64,000 nt of DNA from Chitinophagales bacterium. Its GTDB lineage: Bacteria; Bacteroidota; Bacteroidia; Chitinophagales; Chitinophagaceae. Position numbers and translations under genes: made by a program. The notes beneath the pieces were generated by a model. The model was not told the DNA's origin, did no database searches, and worked only from the letters and a program-made list of their open reading frames with translations. Numbering within the stretch: the first letter of the stretch is position 1; each line of letters starts with the position of its first letter. The stretch spans positions 1 through 64,000 of the forward strand of contig JAATGJ010000092.1 of assembly GCA_015654695.1 (NCBI GenBank), written 5' to 3'. Below, piece after piece: positions 44,905-54,359 of the stretch.

Positions 44905-45180
44905 TTAAGACGCATTACGCAATTCTTCTTCTATTAGTTCATGGCGTTTCTGCTCATTTTTCATTACCCACTCAGGCAGCGGAGTTTGCACAATCTTCCA
45001 GGTAGTTTCTTTATGCTGCATTTTGAAAGCGATACGATTATTTCGCAAATCGCAGACATCAACAGAAAACAGGATTCCTCCCTGTTGATCACTGTGTTTT
45101 CTGAAGTTGAACTCTCTCAGATTCCCATCGGCTTTTATCAGCCGGGAAAACTGTATGTTTTTTGTAAAAAGCATAGCCAT
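44905..45180 (-). CDS. Conserved hypothetical protein, 91 aa (paralogue of 42802)
   Basis: Second member of the small protein family described at 42802. It keeps LIKADGNLREFNFRK, the NNRIAFKMQ strand, PLPEWV and an acidic C-terminal helix (RHELIEEELRN). It starts at the ATG at 45180. The two copies lie about 1.8 kb apart with three genes' worth of sequence between, in the same orientation. Function unknown; co-localised paralogues may act as a pair. Confidence 0.75.
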   Translation of the reverse strand: MAMLFTKNIQFSRLIKADGNLREFNFRKHSDQQGGILFSVDVCDLRNNRIAFKMQHKETTWKIVQTPLPEWVMKNEQKRHELIEEELRNAS

Positions 45181-45790
45181 AAATTTATTTTGAAATGGTA
45201 CCTGATGAGTATTTTATACTGCAATAATCGTACTACTTTTTTCAATTGGTAAGAATCTTTCACAATTTACAGCCGCGTACGAACATGAAGCTTATTAGTT
45301 ATTCACTTTTAACCTCAATTTATCAACCTGAAGCAGGCGGGCAGGAGATAAGAGTAAATGAAACTGTTCAAAGGGATTATAAGCCATCGGCATAGTCTGG
45401 AGTCGGTTTTGATGAGGTTTAATCGGTGAATGATTTACTCAATTGTAGTTATTTTAAGACAAAAAATGTTGGATAAATGTGAAAAATTCGCGGGCGGGGA
45501 ATAATATAAGGTGAAGCCTCACAGGTTTTAGATCATAAACCTGTTCAAAAGTTTTACAGGGACATGACGCTGTAAAAAGTATATAACAAAGACGGCACAT
45601 AGCATTTAAACAGTGGGCCATGTGATGTTTAAAGAAATAAACTGCGACATTATCGTATCTTTAAAAAAAGTTATTATTTTGCTTCTTCTTAATTGAGGCC
45701 ATCCAATATTCCCTTCCGATCCATTCCCCCCTGAATACTGCAATTCACCTGCCCTTGTAATCCGCGCTACAAAAACAAAAGCTAAGTGAC
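45181..45790. other. 610-bp gap before the DUF6089 gene
   Basis: No gene supported. ACAGGTTT and AAACCTGT form a perfect 8-bp inverted repeat with an 8-base loop at 45521-45544. It has no T-run and might be an operator or a weak structure. The region just before the DUF6089 ATG is C/T- and A-rich without a clean -7 box. Confidence 0.4.
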
Positions 45791-46579
45791 ATGAAATATT
45801 GTTTGATCTTTCTTCTTTTTATTACATCTTCCTGTCTTGCCCAGAAATGGGATGTAGAGATAATGGGGGGTGCCGCTGGTTATAATGGTGATCTTACCGA
45901 AAATACCATCTCACACAGAACCATGGGTCCTGCGGCTGGTATCAACCTGAAATATAATTTTAATAACGATGTTATCGTATTGCGTGGTGGCATCACCTGG
46001 GGAAAAATATCAGGCAGTGATAAACATAATAACCAGGCTGACCTGAAAAGTCGTAACCTGAGTTTTCAAACCGATATATTCGAAGGCAGCCTGTGCGCTG
46101 AGGTCAACCTGTTCGAGCCTGAATTTTTCAGCGTATATCCTTACGTGTTTGCAGGAGTTGGAGTATTTCACTTCAATCCCTATACTTACGATAATAATCA
46201 TGAAAAACAGCATCTTCAGCCACTGGGTACAGAAGGCCAGGGATTATCTTCTCATCCTGAAAGAAAACCCTATTCTCTTACACAGTTTTGTTTACCGTTT
46301 GGCGGAGGCATGAAAATAAATTTGAGTAAAACCTGTGATCTTATTTATGAGATCGGTGGCCGGTTTCTTTTTACAGACTACCTCGATGATGTGAGCACCA
46401 CTTATGTAAATACCCAGGCGCTGCTTGCCGCCAGCAGGCCTAAAGCAGCGGAACTGGCATACCGGCAAACGCAGGCTCCTTTTCCTAATGAAGGAGATAT
46501 ACGCGGCAATCCTAAAGTAAAGGATTGGTATTTTATCAACGGGTTCAAATTATTGTTCCGGCTTGGTAAAAGCAATTAG
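45791..46579 (+). CDS. DUF6089 outer-membrane beta-barrel protein
   Basis: Exported protein of 262 residues with a signal peptide (1-17, SCLAQ) and an OmpA-like barrel pattern: WDVEIMGGAAGYNGDLTEN, repeated aromatic-ended strands, the inside FFSVYPYVFAGVGVFHFNPY, then a long plug-like loop and the C-terminal strand FKLLFRLG. DUF6089 proteins are common in Bacteroidota outer membranes and are often linked with gliding or T9SS-type functions, but no role is proved. It is convergent with the lytic transglycosylase gene, with only 14 bp between stops. Confidence 0.9.
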   Translation: MKYCLIFLLFITSSCLAQKWDVEIMGGAAGYNGDLTENTISHRTMGPAAGINLKYNFNNDVIVLRGGITWGKISGSDKHNNQADLKSRNLSFQTDIFEGSLCAEVNLFEPEFFSVYPYVFAGVGVFHFNPYTYDNNHEKQHLQPLGTEGQGLSSHPERKPYSLTQFCLPFGGGMKINLSKTCDLIYEIGGRFLFTDYLDDVSTTYVNTQALLAASRPKAAELAYRQTQAPFPNEGDIRGNPKVKDWYFINGFKLLFRLGKSN

Positions 46580-46593
46580 TGTTACGGTAGATA

Positions 46594-47505
46594 CTATTTT
46601 TCATTATTTTTTATATCAGCAGTATGGGTTGCCCTTACAATGATCTCTTCATTTTCGGAAAGGGTATCAGTATTTTCATTATCCTGTTTTTCTTTCAGCA
46701 GGGCATTTTGTTTGGCCACGAAGTCTGTCATTACCTTTCTATAAGCAACTGTTTCCTGCTTAGTTAAGGTAGTGGCGCTGCCTTTTCCTTCAAAATAATA
46801 ATGGGTACCGATAAATTTCTTTACATGTCCTCTTGTTTCGGCAGGCAGGAAATCCTGCAGCTTCCAGAAATTCCGGCTGCCTGATTTTTTAATGGCTTCG
46901 AAAACTTTACCGGGGCCGCTGTTATATGCAGCTATAACCAATGTCCAGTCGCCAAACATTTTGTACAGGTAGTTCAGGTATTTGGCAACGGCTACGGTAC
47001 TTTTATAAAGGTGGATACGCTCATCATATTTTGCCGATACTTTTAAAGAAAAGAGACGGGCTGTTTCAGGCATTAACTGCCATGCACCCCTGGCGCCAAC
47101 CCGTGAAAGAGCGGTAAGTTTTAATTCTGATTCCACAACGGCCAGGTATTTCATTTCCAGCGGTAAATTGTATTTAGCAAATACAGCATCTATTACAGTA
47201 AGAGATCCTGATCTTTTTTCGCGTATTTCTTTCAATATCCGGCTATTTGCGACCAGGAAGCTTTTGACATATTCTTTCGCCTGTTTATTCATGCTGATAG
47301 TGGGTATAGTGAGTGAATCTGTTTCAGAAACACCACTCACCGTAAGGAATGTTGTATCAAAATATAATTGCTGAAGTGTTGTATCGCTTACTGCCCGTTG
47401 GCCAGTATTGGCAGTTTGCCGTGTAGCGGCTACGCTGACAACTGCTATGATAAGAAGTAATCCGTTACTTACAAGACCTGTGTTTCTCATTTTTCTCTTT
47501 GTCAT
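46594..47505 (-). CDS. Lytic transglycosylase (SLT, GH23, MltD-like)
   Basis: Murein lytic transglycosylase of about 303 residues that cleaves the glycan strand with formation of 1,6-anhydroMurNAc. The catalytic Glu125 is in LAVVESELK, followed by the SLT motif GARGAWQLMPETARLF and the later VIAAYNSGPGKV, TRGHVKKFIGTHYY. An N-terminal hydrophobic stretch (about 12-26, GLLLIIAVVSVAA) is a signal peptide or anchor. The start at 47505 is preferred over a longer frame from 47559 that does not look coding. No LysM repeat is present, unlike classical MltD. The protein has a low-complexity acidic tail. Confidence 0.9.
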   Translation of the reverse strand: MTKRKMRNTGLVSNGLLLIIAVVSVAATRQTANTGQRAVSDTTLQQLYFDTTFLTVSGVSETDSLTIPTISMNKQAKEYVKSFLVANSRILKEIREKRSGSLTVIDAVFAKYNLPLEMKYLAVVESELKLTALSRVGARGAWQLMPETARLFSLKVSAKYDERIHLYKSTVAVAKYLNYLYKMFGDWTLVIAAYNSGPGKVFEAIKKSGSRNFWKLQDFLPAETRGHVKKFIGTHYYFEGKGSATTLTKQETVAYRKVMTDFVAKQNALLKEKQDNENTDTLSENEEIIVRATHTADIKNNEK

Positions 47506-48096
47506 AGTTTTCAATTTAGGGTAATCAATACCGCCCCGTAGGTTTGGATCATCGTTCATTCAGCATTTGAAAAGTAGTACAACCGATCTGCCGGGGTCAT
47601 GGACGTTTTTTGGTTTTTCTTTTTCTCCGGAGATTTGTACTGCTACTGAGGTCAAAAATACTCTGTTAAAACTGCAGACCTAGCTTATGGCGACAGGGGA
47701 ATTTACTATGACAGCCTATGCAGGTGGTAACCACAACAGTACACCCCAAAATAGTTTTACTGAAAATTAGTCATGGTTATTTGGCAGTTACGACTGTTAG
47801 TGTATAAAAAGGACGGTATTTACTGAGTTTCAGAGTTGTAGAACTACATCGTTTTATTACTATGCATTATACAGCAAAAGGAAAGCTATTGAAGATGTTG
47901 CAGACAAGGCATAGTGATTTGTTCAAAAAACTCTTAGACTTGTTAAGGGAAATTCCGTTGCTATGTAGCCGGAGAGTTACTTAAAAACAACAGGGTTCCC
48001 TACTATTTTGTATTGATTAATTGATTTATTTCGATTGTAAGAATTTGATAAGAGAAATGTGAATTGATTTGTGTTGAGAAAATTATCCGGGTATCA
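47506..48096. other. 590-bp gap with a possible 40-codon ORF
   Basis: No strong gene. A 40-codon frame at 47862-47984 (plus strand) encodes a basic, leucine-rich peptide (opening MHYTAKGKLLKML) but no promoter or terminator supports it. The rest holds no recognised repeat. Confidence 0.35.
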
Positions 48097-48579
48097 ATGA
48101 AAACACCAGTAAAATCCACCTCTATGATAGAACCCATCCATCCGGGCTATGCCTTTGAAAACACGAACAAAAGCACTTCATTAAGATCGCTGATCAACCA
48201 GTTGTTGCGTCACTCACTCAATGATATGATGCGGAACAGCGACAGCTCTGTTATGAACGAAATACCCGCAGAGCTTTGCACCATTACTGATGAAAGTAAA
48301 GTAACTCCCATCATTCAGGAGTTGCTGGCTACTGTTGTAACGAATGCGCGAAAAGGACGTATCCGTATCCGGGCCGAAAAGTTCCGGGATATTGTAATAC
48401 TGGAAATACAAGACCAGAGCAACTACAATGGATATGCGCTGGATTATAGTATCCGGGCTATTGAACCCCTGGCCAGGATGGTCGGTGGTTATATCAGTAT
48501 AAAAGGACAGCAGCAACTGGAGACCTCTATTTCTTTTAGCTTTCCCAACGGGGCAACGGGTTTAAGCTATGACTGCTGA
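48097..48579 (+). CDS. Solitary HATPase-like protein (histidine-kinase ATP domain)
   Basis: A 160-residue soluble protein. Residues about 50-150 resemble a GHKL/HATPase domain: an N-box-like ELLATVVTNARKGRIRI, a D-box region DIVILEIQDQSN and a C-terminal strand SISFSFPNG. The G-boxes are degenerate (MVGGYIS) and there is no dimerisation/phosphoacceptor helix, receiver or transmembrane segment. It may be an anti-sigma-type or stand-alone partner of a kinase, or an inactive decoy. The TTG at 48064 is rejected in favour of the ATG at 48097. No two-component partner lies next to it. Confidence 0.6.
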   Translation: MKTPVKSTSMIEPIHPGYAFENTNKSTSLRSLINQLLRHSLNDMMRNSDSSVMNEIPAELCTITDESKVTPIIQELLATVVTNARKGRIRIRAEKFRDIVILEIQDQSNYNGYALDYSIRAIEPLARMVGGYISIKGQQQLETSISFSFPNGATGLSYDC

Positions 48580-48767
48580 TCGCAGGTGAACTTATAACCC
48601 TGTTTTATGATTCCAGGCCTGGTTACCAGGCTGGCAATAAATCTTGCACGGGTATATAATAAAACCGGGAGTCACCAGTGGCAATGTCATTCCTGTAGCA
48701 ATAAGGATGTCCCGCATTGTTTATAAGACAAAGCGATAAGAACCCGCCTGGGTAATAAACAACGAAC

Positions 48768-49175
48768 TCAATTGTATTCTTCTACTTCCGCTACCAGTAT
48801 ATGACCTAATTGCTGGTACATTTTTAAAAAATCAAAACTATTCCAGCCTTCTACCAGTTGACCATCTTTACAGCGGATTACACATAACCCGGAAAAGGAG
48901 ACATCTTTGCCTTTTGCGGTTTTGGCTGAAACCTCGCAATATCCTGCAGCGAATTCTTCATCACTCACAAGGGGTTTCACTTCTACATGCGTGTCAGGGA
49001 ATGATGACCGGAAATTTTTGTAAAAGGATTTGAAAGCCTCAATACCTTTAGTGAAGCCGGCGGGATCAAGGCCGTGGATGATCACATTTTTGTGCATCGC
49101 CTCATCAATAAAACCTTCGTTGGCGTTGTTCCAAACCTCATCATACCATTTTTTAAGCAGTTCGGTGGTTGTCAT
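48768..49175 (-). CDS. SnoaL-like ester cyclase (NTF2 superfamily)
   Basis: Cytosolic protein of 135 residues with the cone-shaped NTF2 fold. The opening TELLKKWYDEVWNNANEGFIDEAM, the middle KGIEAFKSFYKNFRSSFPDTHVEV and the final strand QLVEGWNSFDFLKMYQQLG fit SnoaL-like ester cyclases/polyketide cyclase-like proteins. Members catalyse varied reactions or only bind ligands, so the activity is not assigned. Single gene. Confidence 0.88.
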   Translation of the reverse strand: MTTTELLKKWYDEVWNNANEGFIDEAMHKNVIIHGLDPAGFTKGIEAFKSFYKNFRSSFPDTHVEVKPLVSDEEFAAGYCEVSAKTAKGKDVSFSGLCVIRCKDGQLVEGWNSFDFLKMYQQLGHILVAEVEEYN

Positions 49176-49361
49176 GATAGTAGAGTTTTATGATGTAAAA
49201 GTTAGTTTTTATTTTTGAGAATGACAACCCGAACTTCCAGCCTGTTTCTTACGATTCTTTAAACCCGGCGGTAACCAGGACTTGCTGTTTTATCTAATAC
49301 CTTGATAGATGCTACTATTTGAAAAAGGTAAAGAAGTTTCTAACCAGAGGCCGTAAAACAA

Positions 49362-49384
49362 AAAAGCTCCGCCGAAGCGAAGCT
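49362..49384 (-). terminator. Intrinsic terminator (minus strand) after the 65-aa gene
   Basis: On the minus strand AGCTTCGC and GCGGAGCT pair (one G-T wobble) around a TTCG loop and are followed by six T residues. It lies 29 bp past the stop of the 49413 gene. Confidence 0.85.
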
Positions 49385-49412
49385 GTATATATAAAGTGGG
49401 AAAAACCCACGG

Positions 49413-49610
49413 TCATTGCGATACTACCGGACCCATCCTGTATTTGCTGAACATCCTTCTCTTATGCGGGTACAATACATCCATGGCGGTTTCAAAACCT
49501 TCGGCCGCTATTTTCTTTCGCATCTTGCTGCTTTGTATCCTGCGTATCATATACAAGACCAGAGGAGCCGTTACTGCGGCGGTAGCCATTATTACAAGTA
49601 TTGTTTTCAT
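49413..49610 (-). CDS. Small membrane protein (65 aa)
   Basis: Hypothetical inner-membrane protein with one N-terminal helix (TILVIMATAAVTAPLVLYMI) followed by a basic cytoplasmic tail (RRIQSSKMRKKIAAEGFETA and HKRRMFSKYRMGP). The ATG at 49610 is used; a TTG three codons earlier is possible. The matching minus-strand terminator 29 bp after the stop strongly supports a real gene. No homologue is recognised. Confidence 0.7.
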   Translation of the reverse strand: MKTILVIMATAAVTAPLVLYMIRRIQSSKMRKKIAAEGFETAMDVLYPHKRRMFSKYRMGPVVSQ

Positions 49611-49769
49611 GCTCTTCAATTTAATGCTTTACACTTATGCCAAAATAGTGCCAGTTCATTTTGCTAATACCAGTATTTATGCAGGTTGACAATTTATTAA
49701 TATGATCTGTACCAATTTGTCCTAGATGGCCGGCACTGTATTGCTCCCGATTTATAACAACTATTACTA

Positions 49770-52184
49770 TTATTCCTCACACCCGATCGGCGCACCGGGT
49801 GGAGGCGCCGCATGTATTGTTGGCTTTGCATCTTCGGGCTTCTTCATTCTTTCCAATGCTAACAATAAATGACCGGCATAGGTTGCGTCAACCGAACTTT
49901 TCTTTTTTCCTTCAATAAAAATTTTCAGATCACTTAATGATTTTTGGATAACCGATTTGGTGATAAAGGAATTATTATCATTCACACTGGCAGCAAGCAA
50001 ATACGTCAGTAATAATTGTTCCGTCTGCAATTGTATCAACCCCTCCATGCCCTTTTTCCTGGCAGCTTTCCAGGTAGCATTCATCAATGCAGCGATCATT
50101 TCATCCAGGCCAAGACCATTTGTCTGCACCTGGTACTCTACCATCCTGTTCATTCTATCGCTGTTGAATAAAAAAGACAAAGGCATATCAGCCGCTGTTT
50201 CTGCCGGGCTAAGCGCATCAAATGCCAGGCCTGTTCTTTTTTTAAATAATTCCCTTGTATAATCATAACCTGATGGCCTTGGCGGTATCAGTTTAGTAAT
50301 GCGATCAGGCAATACCAGTACAGCAGGATCAATAGTCCCGATTACTGCATTTAATGCTTTGAGTTGTTCTTCTTTGGAAAGGGATTGGGTAATAATTTGC
50401 CCATCGCCGCGTAATGCGTAAGTGTAATACATACCGCCAACGAGTTTCGTTACGGCTTCCACCTGGTAGCGATGATATAAATATACCGGCACCAGCACAT
50501 CCTCCAGCATCGCCATCGGCATACCGGGGCGGATATTATTCTCTCCAAATTTGCTCAATGCCTTTGTCCTCACTTTCATCACATTGCCCAGCTCATCTAC
50601 CGGGCTTTTTCCATTGTCCCAAAGATGAGCAGCAGGATGCAAACCACCGGCCGATCTTGCATCCCTGTCGCTGATGAACTGCAACCCTTTTTTATAGGCA
50701 TCACTGAGTATTTTATCCAATGCTGCTTTCTCATTGGTACTGGTTGCAAAATCCTGGTAGCCCCAGGTAATAGCGACCTTGTCCCATTCCCCGATCTTTA
50801 AGTCATAAGCATCACTGAGATCAATATCTCCTTTTGCATCTAATGTAGCAGCCGGGTGCGGGTAATCCATCACGCTCGAACGGTTCACTACGCTGGCTGA
50901 ATAATTATGCTGCAGTCCAAGTGTATGCCCCACTTCATGCGCCGATAACTGGCGTAACCTGTTCAATGCCATCTTCAGCATTTTATCATCTACCGGCAAT
51001 CCATTCTCAAAGGGCGCTAATAAGCCCTGTGCAATTAAATAATCCTGTCTTACTCTTAATGAACCAAGCGATACATGACCTTTGATGATCTCACCCGTTC
51101 TCGGATCTATCACTGATGCGCCATAGCTCCATCCGCGGGTAGAACGATGAACCCAGTTGATAACATTATACCTTACATCCATCGGGTCCGCATCTTCGGG
51201 TAAAAGTTTTACTTCAAATGCATTGATATAACCGGCCGCTTCAAAAGCCTGGTTCCACCATTGCGCTCCTTCCAACAAGGCGCTGCGTATCGGTTCCGGG
51301 GTACCGTTATCTAAATAATAGGTGATCTTTTTTACCGGTTCACTTCTCGCGGCTGCGGGGTCTTTCTTTTCCAGGCGGTGGCGGATGATAAAATATTTAT
51401 CTATTGGCTCGGCTACCGGTGTACTGTAATCAAAATAAGAGATATCAATAAAACTGCTGCGGACATCGGATACACGGGGTGTGTAGTTATTATCCGGCAA
51501 CTGTACAAAGGAATGATGTACCCGTACTGTCACCGCTTCGGATGACGGCGTTACTGAATTCAAATAATTGCCCGTTTCCCCATCACTGTTCACGAAGGTG
51601 ATGGTCGCTTCCAGTTCTGTATTCTGCGGAAAGTTTTTGCTTTGTGGTAAATAGATCGCCGATCTTGTTTTATCCAATGAAAAATTACCCTGCCGCATAC
51701 TGCGCAGCCGGTTACTTACTTTCATAGCATCTCTCAATAAAAAATCGGTGGCATCCACCAGCACATGGCCGTTGCTTTCCGCCTCTATACTAAAACCCCA
51801 GAGGGTGCTTTGTGCGAAGGATTGCTCTACGGCCTTTTGTTCATTCTTATCGGTGGTGATGGCCCGGTAATTATAATTCGGCTGCACCATCAGCAGCTTT
51901 CGGCCCACTTTATTGAATATAACAATACGTCCGCCGCCGAGCAGGCCCCTGTCCAGTCCAATATCATTGGAACCGATAGCAGCCGGCAACGATATATTAT
52001 ACAGTATCTCTGTATTCAGCTTATCCACTTCCAGCCATATCTTACCTGCTGCTTCGTCCCAGTAATAGTTTAAATAACCTTCCTGTTTTTTCAGCCCTTT
52101 TGTTTTGTCTTCTATAGCAGGGAGATTTTGGGCAATAGCAACAATAGGAAATACAATAAGCACGAATGCAGCAAGTCGGAGCAT
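49770..52184 (-). CDS. Secreted zinc-dependent metalloprotease (metzincin-like, DUF5117/DUF4953 type)
   Basis: Large exported protein of 804 residues with a signal peptide (1-18, AIAQ). The catalytic zinc motif is HEVGHTLGLQH (His416, His420, His426), i.e. HExxHxxGxxH as in metzincins, with a downstream Met (SSVMDYPHP) that fits the Met-turn. The N-terminal half is beta-rich and the C-terminal 300 residues are helical. The whole layout matches the zinc-dependent metalloproteases common in Bacteroidota and Myxococcota, for which substrates are unknown. It ends in the Pro-rich GAPIGCEE tail. Single gene. Confidence 0.92.
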   Translation of the reverse strand: MLRLAAFVLIVFPIVAIAQNLPAIEDKTKGLKKQEGYLNYYWDEAAGKIWLEVDKLNTEILYNISLPAAIGSNDIGLDRGLLGGGRIVIFNKVGRKLLMVQPNYNYRAITTDKNEQKAVEQSFAQSTLWGFSIEAESNGHVLVDATDFLLRDAMKVSNRLRSMRQGNFSLDKTRSAIYLPQSKNFPQNTELEATITFVNSDGETGNYLNSVTPSSEAVTVRVHHSFVQLPDNNYTPRVSDVRSSFIDISYFDYSTPVAEPIDKYFIIRHRLEKKDPAAARSEPVKKITYYLDNGTPEPIRSALLEGAQWWNQAFEAAGYINAFEVKLLPEDADPMDVRYNVINWVHRSTRGWSYGASVIDPRTGEIIKGHVSLGSLRVRQDYLIAQGLLAPFENGLPVDDKMLKMALNRLRQLSAHEVGHTLGLQHNYSASVVNRSSVMDYPHPAATLDAKGDIDLSDAYDLKIGEWDKVAITWGYQDFATSTNEKAALDKILSDAYKKGLQFISDRDARSAGGLHPAAHLWDNGKSPVDELGNVMKVRTKALSKFGENNIRPGMPMAMLEDVLVPVYLYHRYQVEAVTKLVGGMYYTYALRGDGQIITQSLSKEEQLKALNAVIGTIDPAVLVLPDRITKLIPPRPSGYDYTRELFKKRTGLAFDALSPAETAADMPLSFLFNSDRMNRMVEYQVQTNGLGLDEMIAALMNATWKAARKKGMEGLIQLQTEQLLLTYLLAASVNDNNSFITKSVIQKSLSDLKIFIEGKKKSSVDATYAGHLLLALERMKKPEDAKPTIHAAPPPGAPIGCEE

Positions 52185-52423
52185 AGCGGTTAATTTTTAA
52201 TTGCTACAATTTAAACAAGAGTATCGAAGGCGAAAAAAGATTTATAGGGAGGTAAACGATTACAAAGAAATAGTATTGACATCCTGCCGGAACTATCCAT
52301 GCTTTCGGCGGCGCTAAAGAATATATTTACCGAAAACTTCCTTTAAACCTCCAACCGCATCTGGCGCTTACACTTCACAATGGTTACCTTGCATCCCAAA
52401 CCGCGCTAACTCATAACTCTAAA

Positions 52424-52444
52424 CCTGCCTGCCGGACAGGCAGG
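52424..52444. repeat. Short palindrome CCTGCCTG-ccgga-CAGGCAGG
   Basis: Perfect 8-bp arms with a five-base loop in the gap before the ABC exporter. It has the same GCCTGCCGG/CCGGCAGGC theme as the palindrome within the proline dehydrogenase gene, and no T-run, so it is better seen as a short dispersed repeat than a terminator. Confidence 0.7.
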
Positions 52445-52463
52445 CTCATAACTGGTAACTAAC

Positions 52464-54359
52464 ATGGCGGGAGCAAGACATTCAGACAATAACGGGAAAC
52501 AAAAAGTAGGATCGCCCAAGGCAAAGATCTCCAAAGAAAACCTTCGGCAGACGCTCATTCTATTCACGTATTTAAAACCTTACCGGGCTAAGTTCATCCT
52601 GGGTTTGGTATTTATAGCGCTGTCTGCATTTACCACCAGTTTGTTCCCATTATTTTTAGGTAAAATGATTGATGCCGCTTCACCCGGGGCGGCTATACCG
52701 GCCATGAACAATATAGGTTCGCAATTCGGTATAGGGTTAAAAAATATTCACTGGAGTTTGAATACAACCCTGCTGTTGATTTTTATTCAGCTAAGTGTTC
52801 AAACCATATTTTCTTTTATGCGGGTGTATTTGCTGACGGAAGCAGGTGAAAAATCATTGGTGGATATGCGCAAGGACGTATATAGCAAACTGCTGACCAT
52901 GCCCATGAGTTTTTTTACAGAGAAAAGGGTAGGGGAGTTGAGTAATCGCATATCATCTGACCTGTCACAGATACAGGATGCTATTTCATTTACGTTAGCG
53001 GAATTTTTACGTGGCATTTTTACATTGGTGATCGGGCTGGTATTTATTTTCTGGATCAGCGCCAAGCTGGCGCTGGTGATGCTGGCTGTCGTTCCCATAT
53101 TGGCGGTACTGGCTGTACTGTTTGGAAAACGTATCCGCAAGATGGCACGCAGGGCGCAGGATCAATTAGCAGATAGCGGCACTATTGTGCAGGAAACTTT
53201 CCAGGGCATTTCTATTGTGAAAGCATTTACCAGTGAGTTTTATGAAGTGGGCCGCTATGTAAAAAGCATAAGGGCGGTGGTGGTGACCGCTATCACCAAT
53301 GCCCGCTACCGTGGCGCTTTTATATCTTTTATGATCTTTAGTGTGTTTGGCACTATCGCCTTTGTGATGTGGTTTGGAGCCGGGATGATTCAAACAGGAG
53401 AACTTACGATGGGTTCACTTACCATGTTTGTCATTTTCTCCATGTTTGTAGGCGGCACTTTTGCAGGCTTTGCTGATATGTTTTCGCAGTTGCAAAAAAC
53501 ATTGGGCGCCACACAAAGCATCCGGGAGATTTTGCGTACTGAAGGTGAGGCAGTGGATCTGACAGAAACTGTTGTAGAACCGGAGTATGAGTTAAAAGGA
53601 AATGTGCGCTTTGATCATGTAGCATTTAGTTATCCCGGCAGAAAAGATGTTCCCGTATTAAAGGAGCTGACACTCACTGCTGCCAATGGGGAACAGATAG
53701 CCATAGTAGGACCTAGTGGTGCGGGTAAATCCACCATCGCTTCTTTGCTGCTCCACTTTTATGAACCTGATAGCGGCACATTGTTCTTTGATGAACGACC
53801 GGCCCGCGAATTTCCCCTCTCGCAGTTGCGCAGGCAGATGGCATTCGTACCACAGGATGTGATATTATTTGGCGGAAGCATCAAAGAAAATATTGCGTAT
53901 GGAAAACCCGGCGCCAGTGATGAAGAAATAATCATGGCCGCAAAAAATGCCAATGCACATGAGTTTGTGGCACGTTTCCCGGAACAGTATGAAACGATCG
54001 TGGGAGAACGTGGTATAAAACTAAGCGGGGGCCAGCGGCAACGTATTGCCATTGCACGCGCCATTTTAAAAGATCCGGCTATTTTAATTTTGGATGAAGC
54101 CACTTCATCATTGGATAGCGAGAGTGAGCAACTGGTACAGGAAGCATTGGACAACCTGATGAAAGGCCGTACAAGTTTTGTGATTGCCCATAGACTATCT
54201 ACTATTCGTAATGCGGACAAAATTGTATTGATTGATAAAGGCATTGTCAGCGAAGCCGGTACACATAATGAACTGATGAGCCACAACGGTCTTTACAGGA
54301 AACTAAACGAAATGCAATTTGAATTTGGAGTGGTAACACAATCGCCGCCTGCGGAATGA
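52464..54359 (+). CDS. ABC transporter, fused permease-ATPase (MsbA/multidrug type)
   Basis: Half-size exporter of 631 residues that would work as a homodimer in the inner membrane. Residues about 25-340 form the six-helix exporter domain, with the intracellular loop DLSQIQDAISFTLAEF. The nucleotide-binding domain has Walker A GPSGAGKS (416-423), Q-loop (AFVPQDVILFGG), signature LSGGQ (520-524) and Walker B ILILDEATSS (Asp544, Glu545), plus the H-loop IAHRLSTI. MsbA-type exporters flip lipid A or drugs; which one is not shown. The first 25 residues are a polar extension. Single gene followed by a repeat element. Confidence 0.95.
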   Translation: MAGARHSDNNGKQKVGSPKAKISKENLRQTLILFTYLKPYRAKFILGLVFIALSAFTTSLFPLFLGKMIDAASPGAAIPAMNNIGSQFGIGLKNIHWSLNTTLLLIFIQLSVQTIFSFMRVYLLTEAGEKSLVDMRKDVYSKLLTMPMSFFTEKRVGELSNRISSDLSQIQDAISFTLAEFLRGIFTLVIGLVFIFWISAKLALVMLAVVPILAVLAVLFGKRIRKMARRAQDQLADSGTIVQETFQGISIVKAFTSEFYEVGRYVKSIRAVVVTAITNARYRGAFISFMIFSVFGTIAFVMWFGAGMIQTGELTMGSLTMFVIFSMFVGGTFAGFADMFSQLQKTLGATQSIREILRTEGEAVDLTETVVEPEYELKGNVRFDHVAFSYPGRKDVPVLKELTLTAANGEQIAIVGPSGAGKSTIASLLLHFYEPDSGTLFFDERPAREFPLSQLRRQMAFVPQDVILFGGSIKENIAYGKPGASDEEIIMAAKNANAHEFVARFPEQYETIVGERGIKLSGGQRQRIAIARAILKDPAILILDEATSSLDSESEQLVQEALDNLMKGRTSFVIAHRLSTIRNADKIVLIDKGIVSEAGTHNELMSHNGLYRKLNEMQFEFGVVTQSPPAE

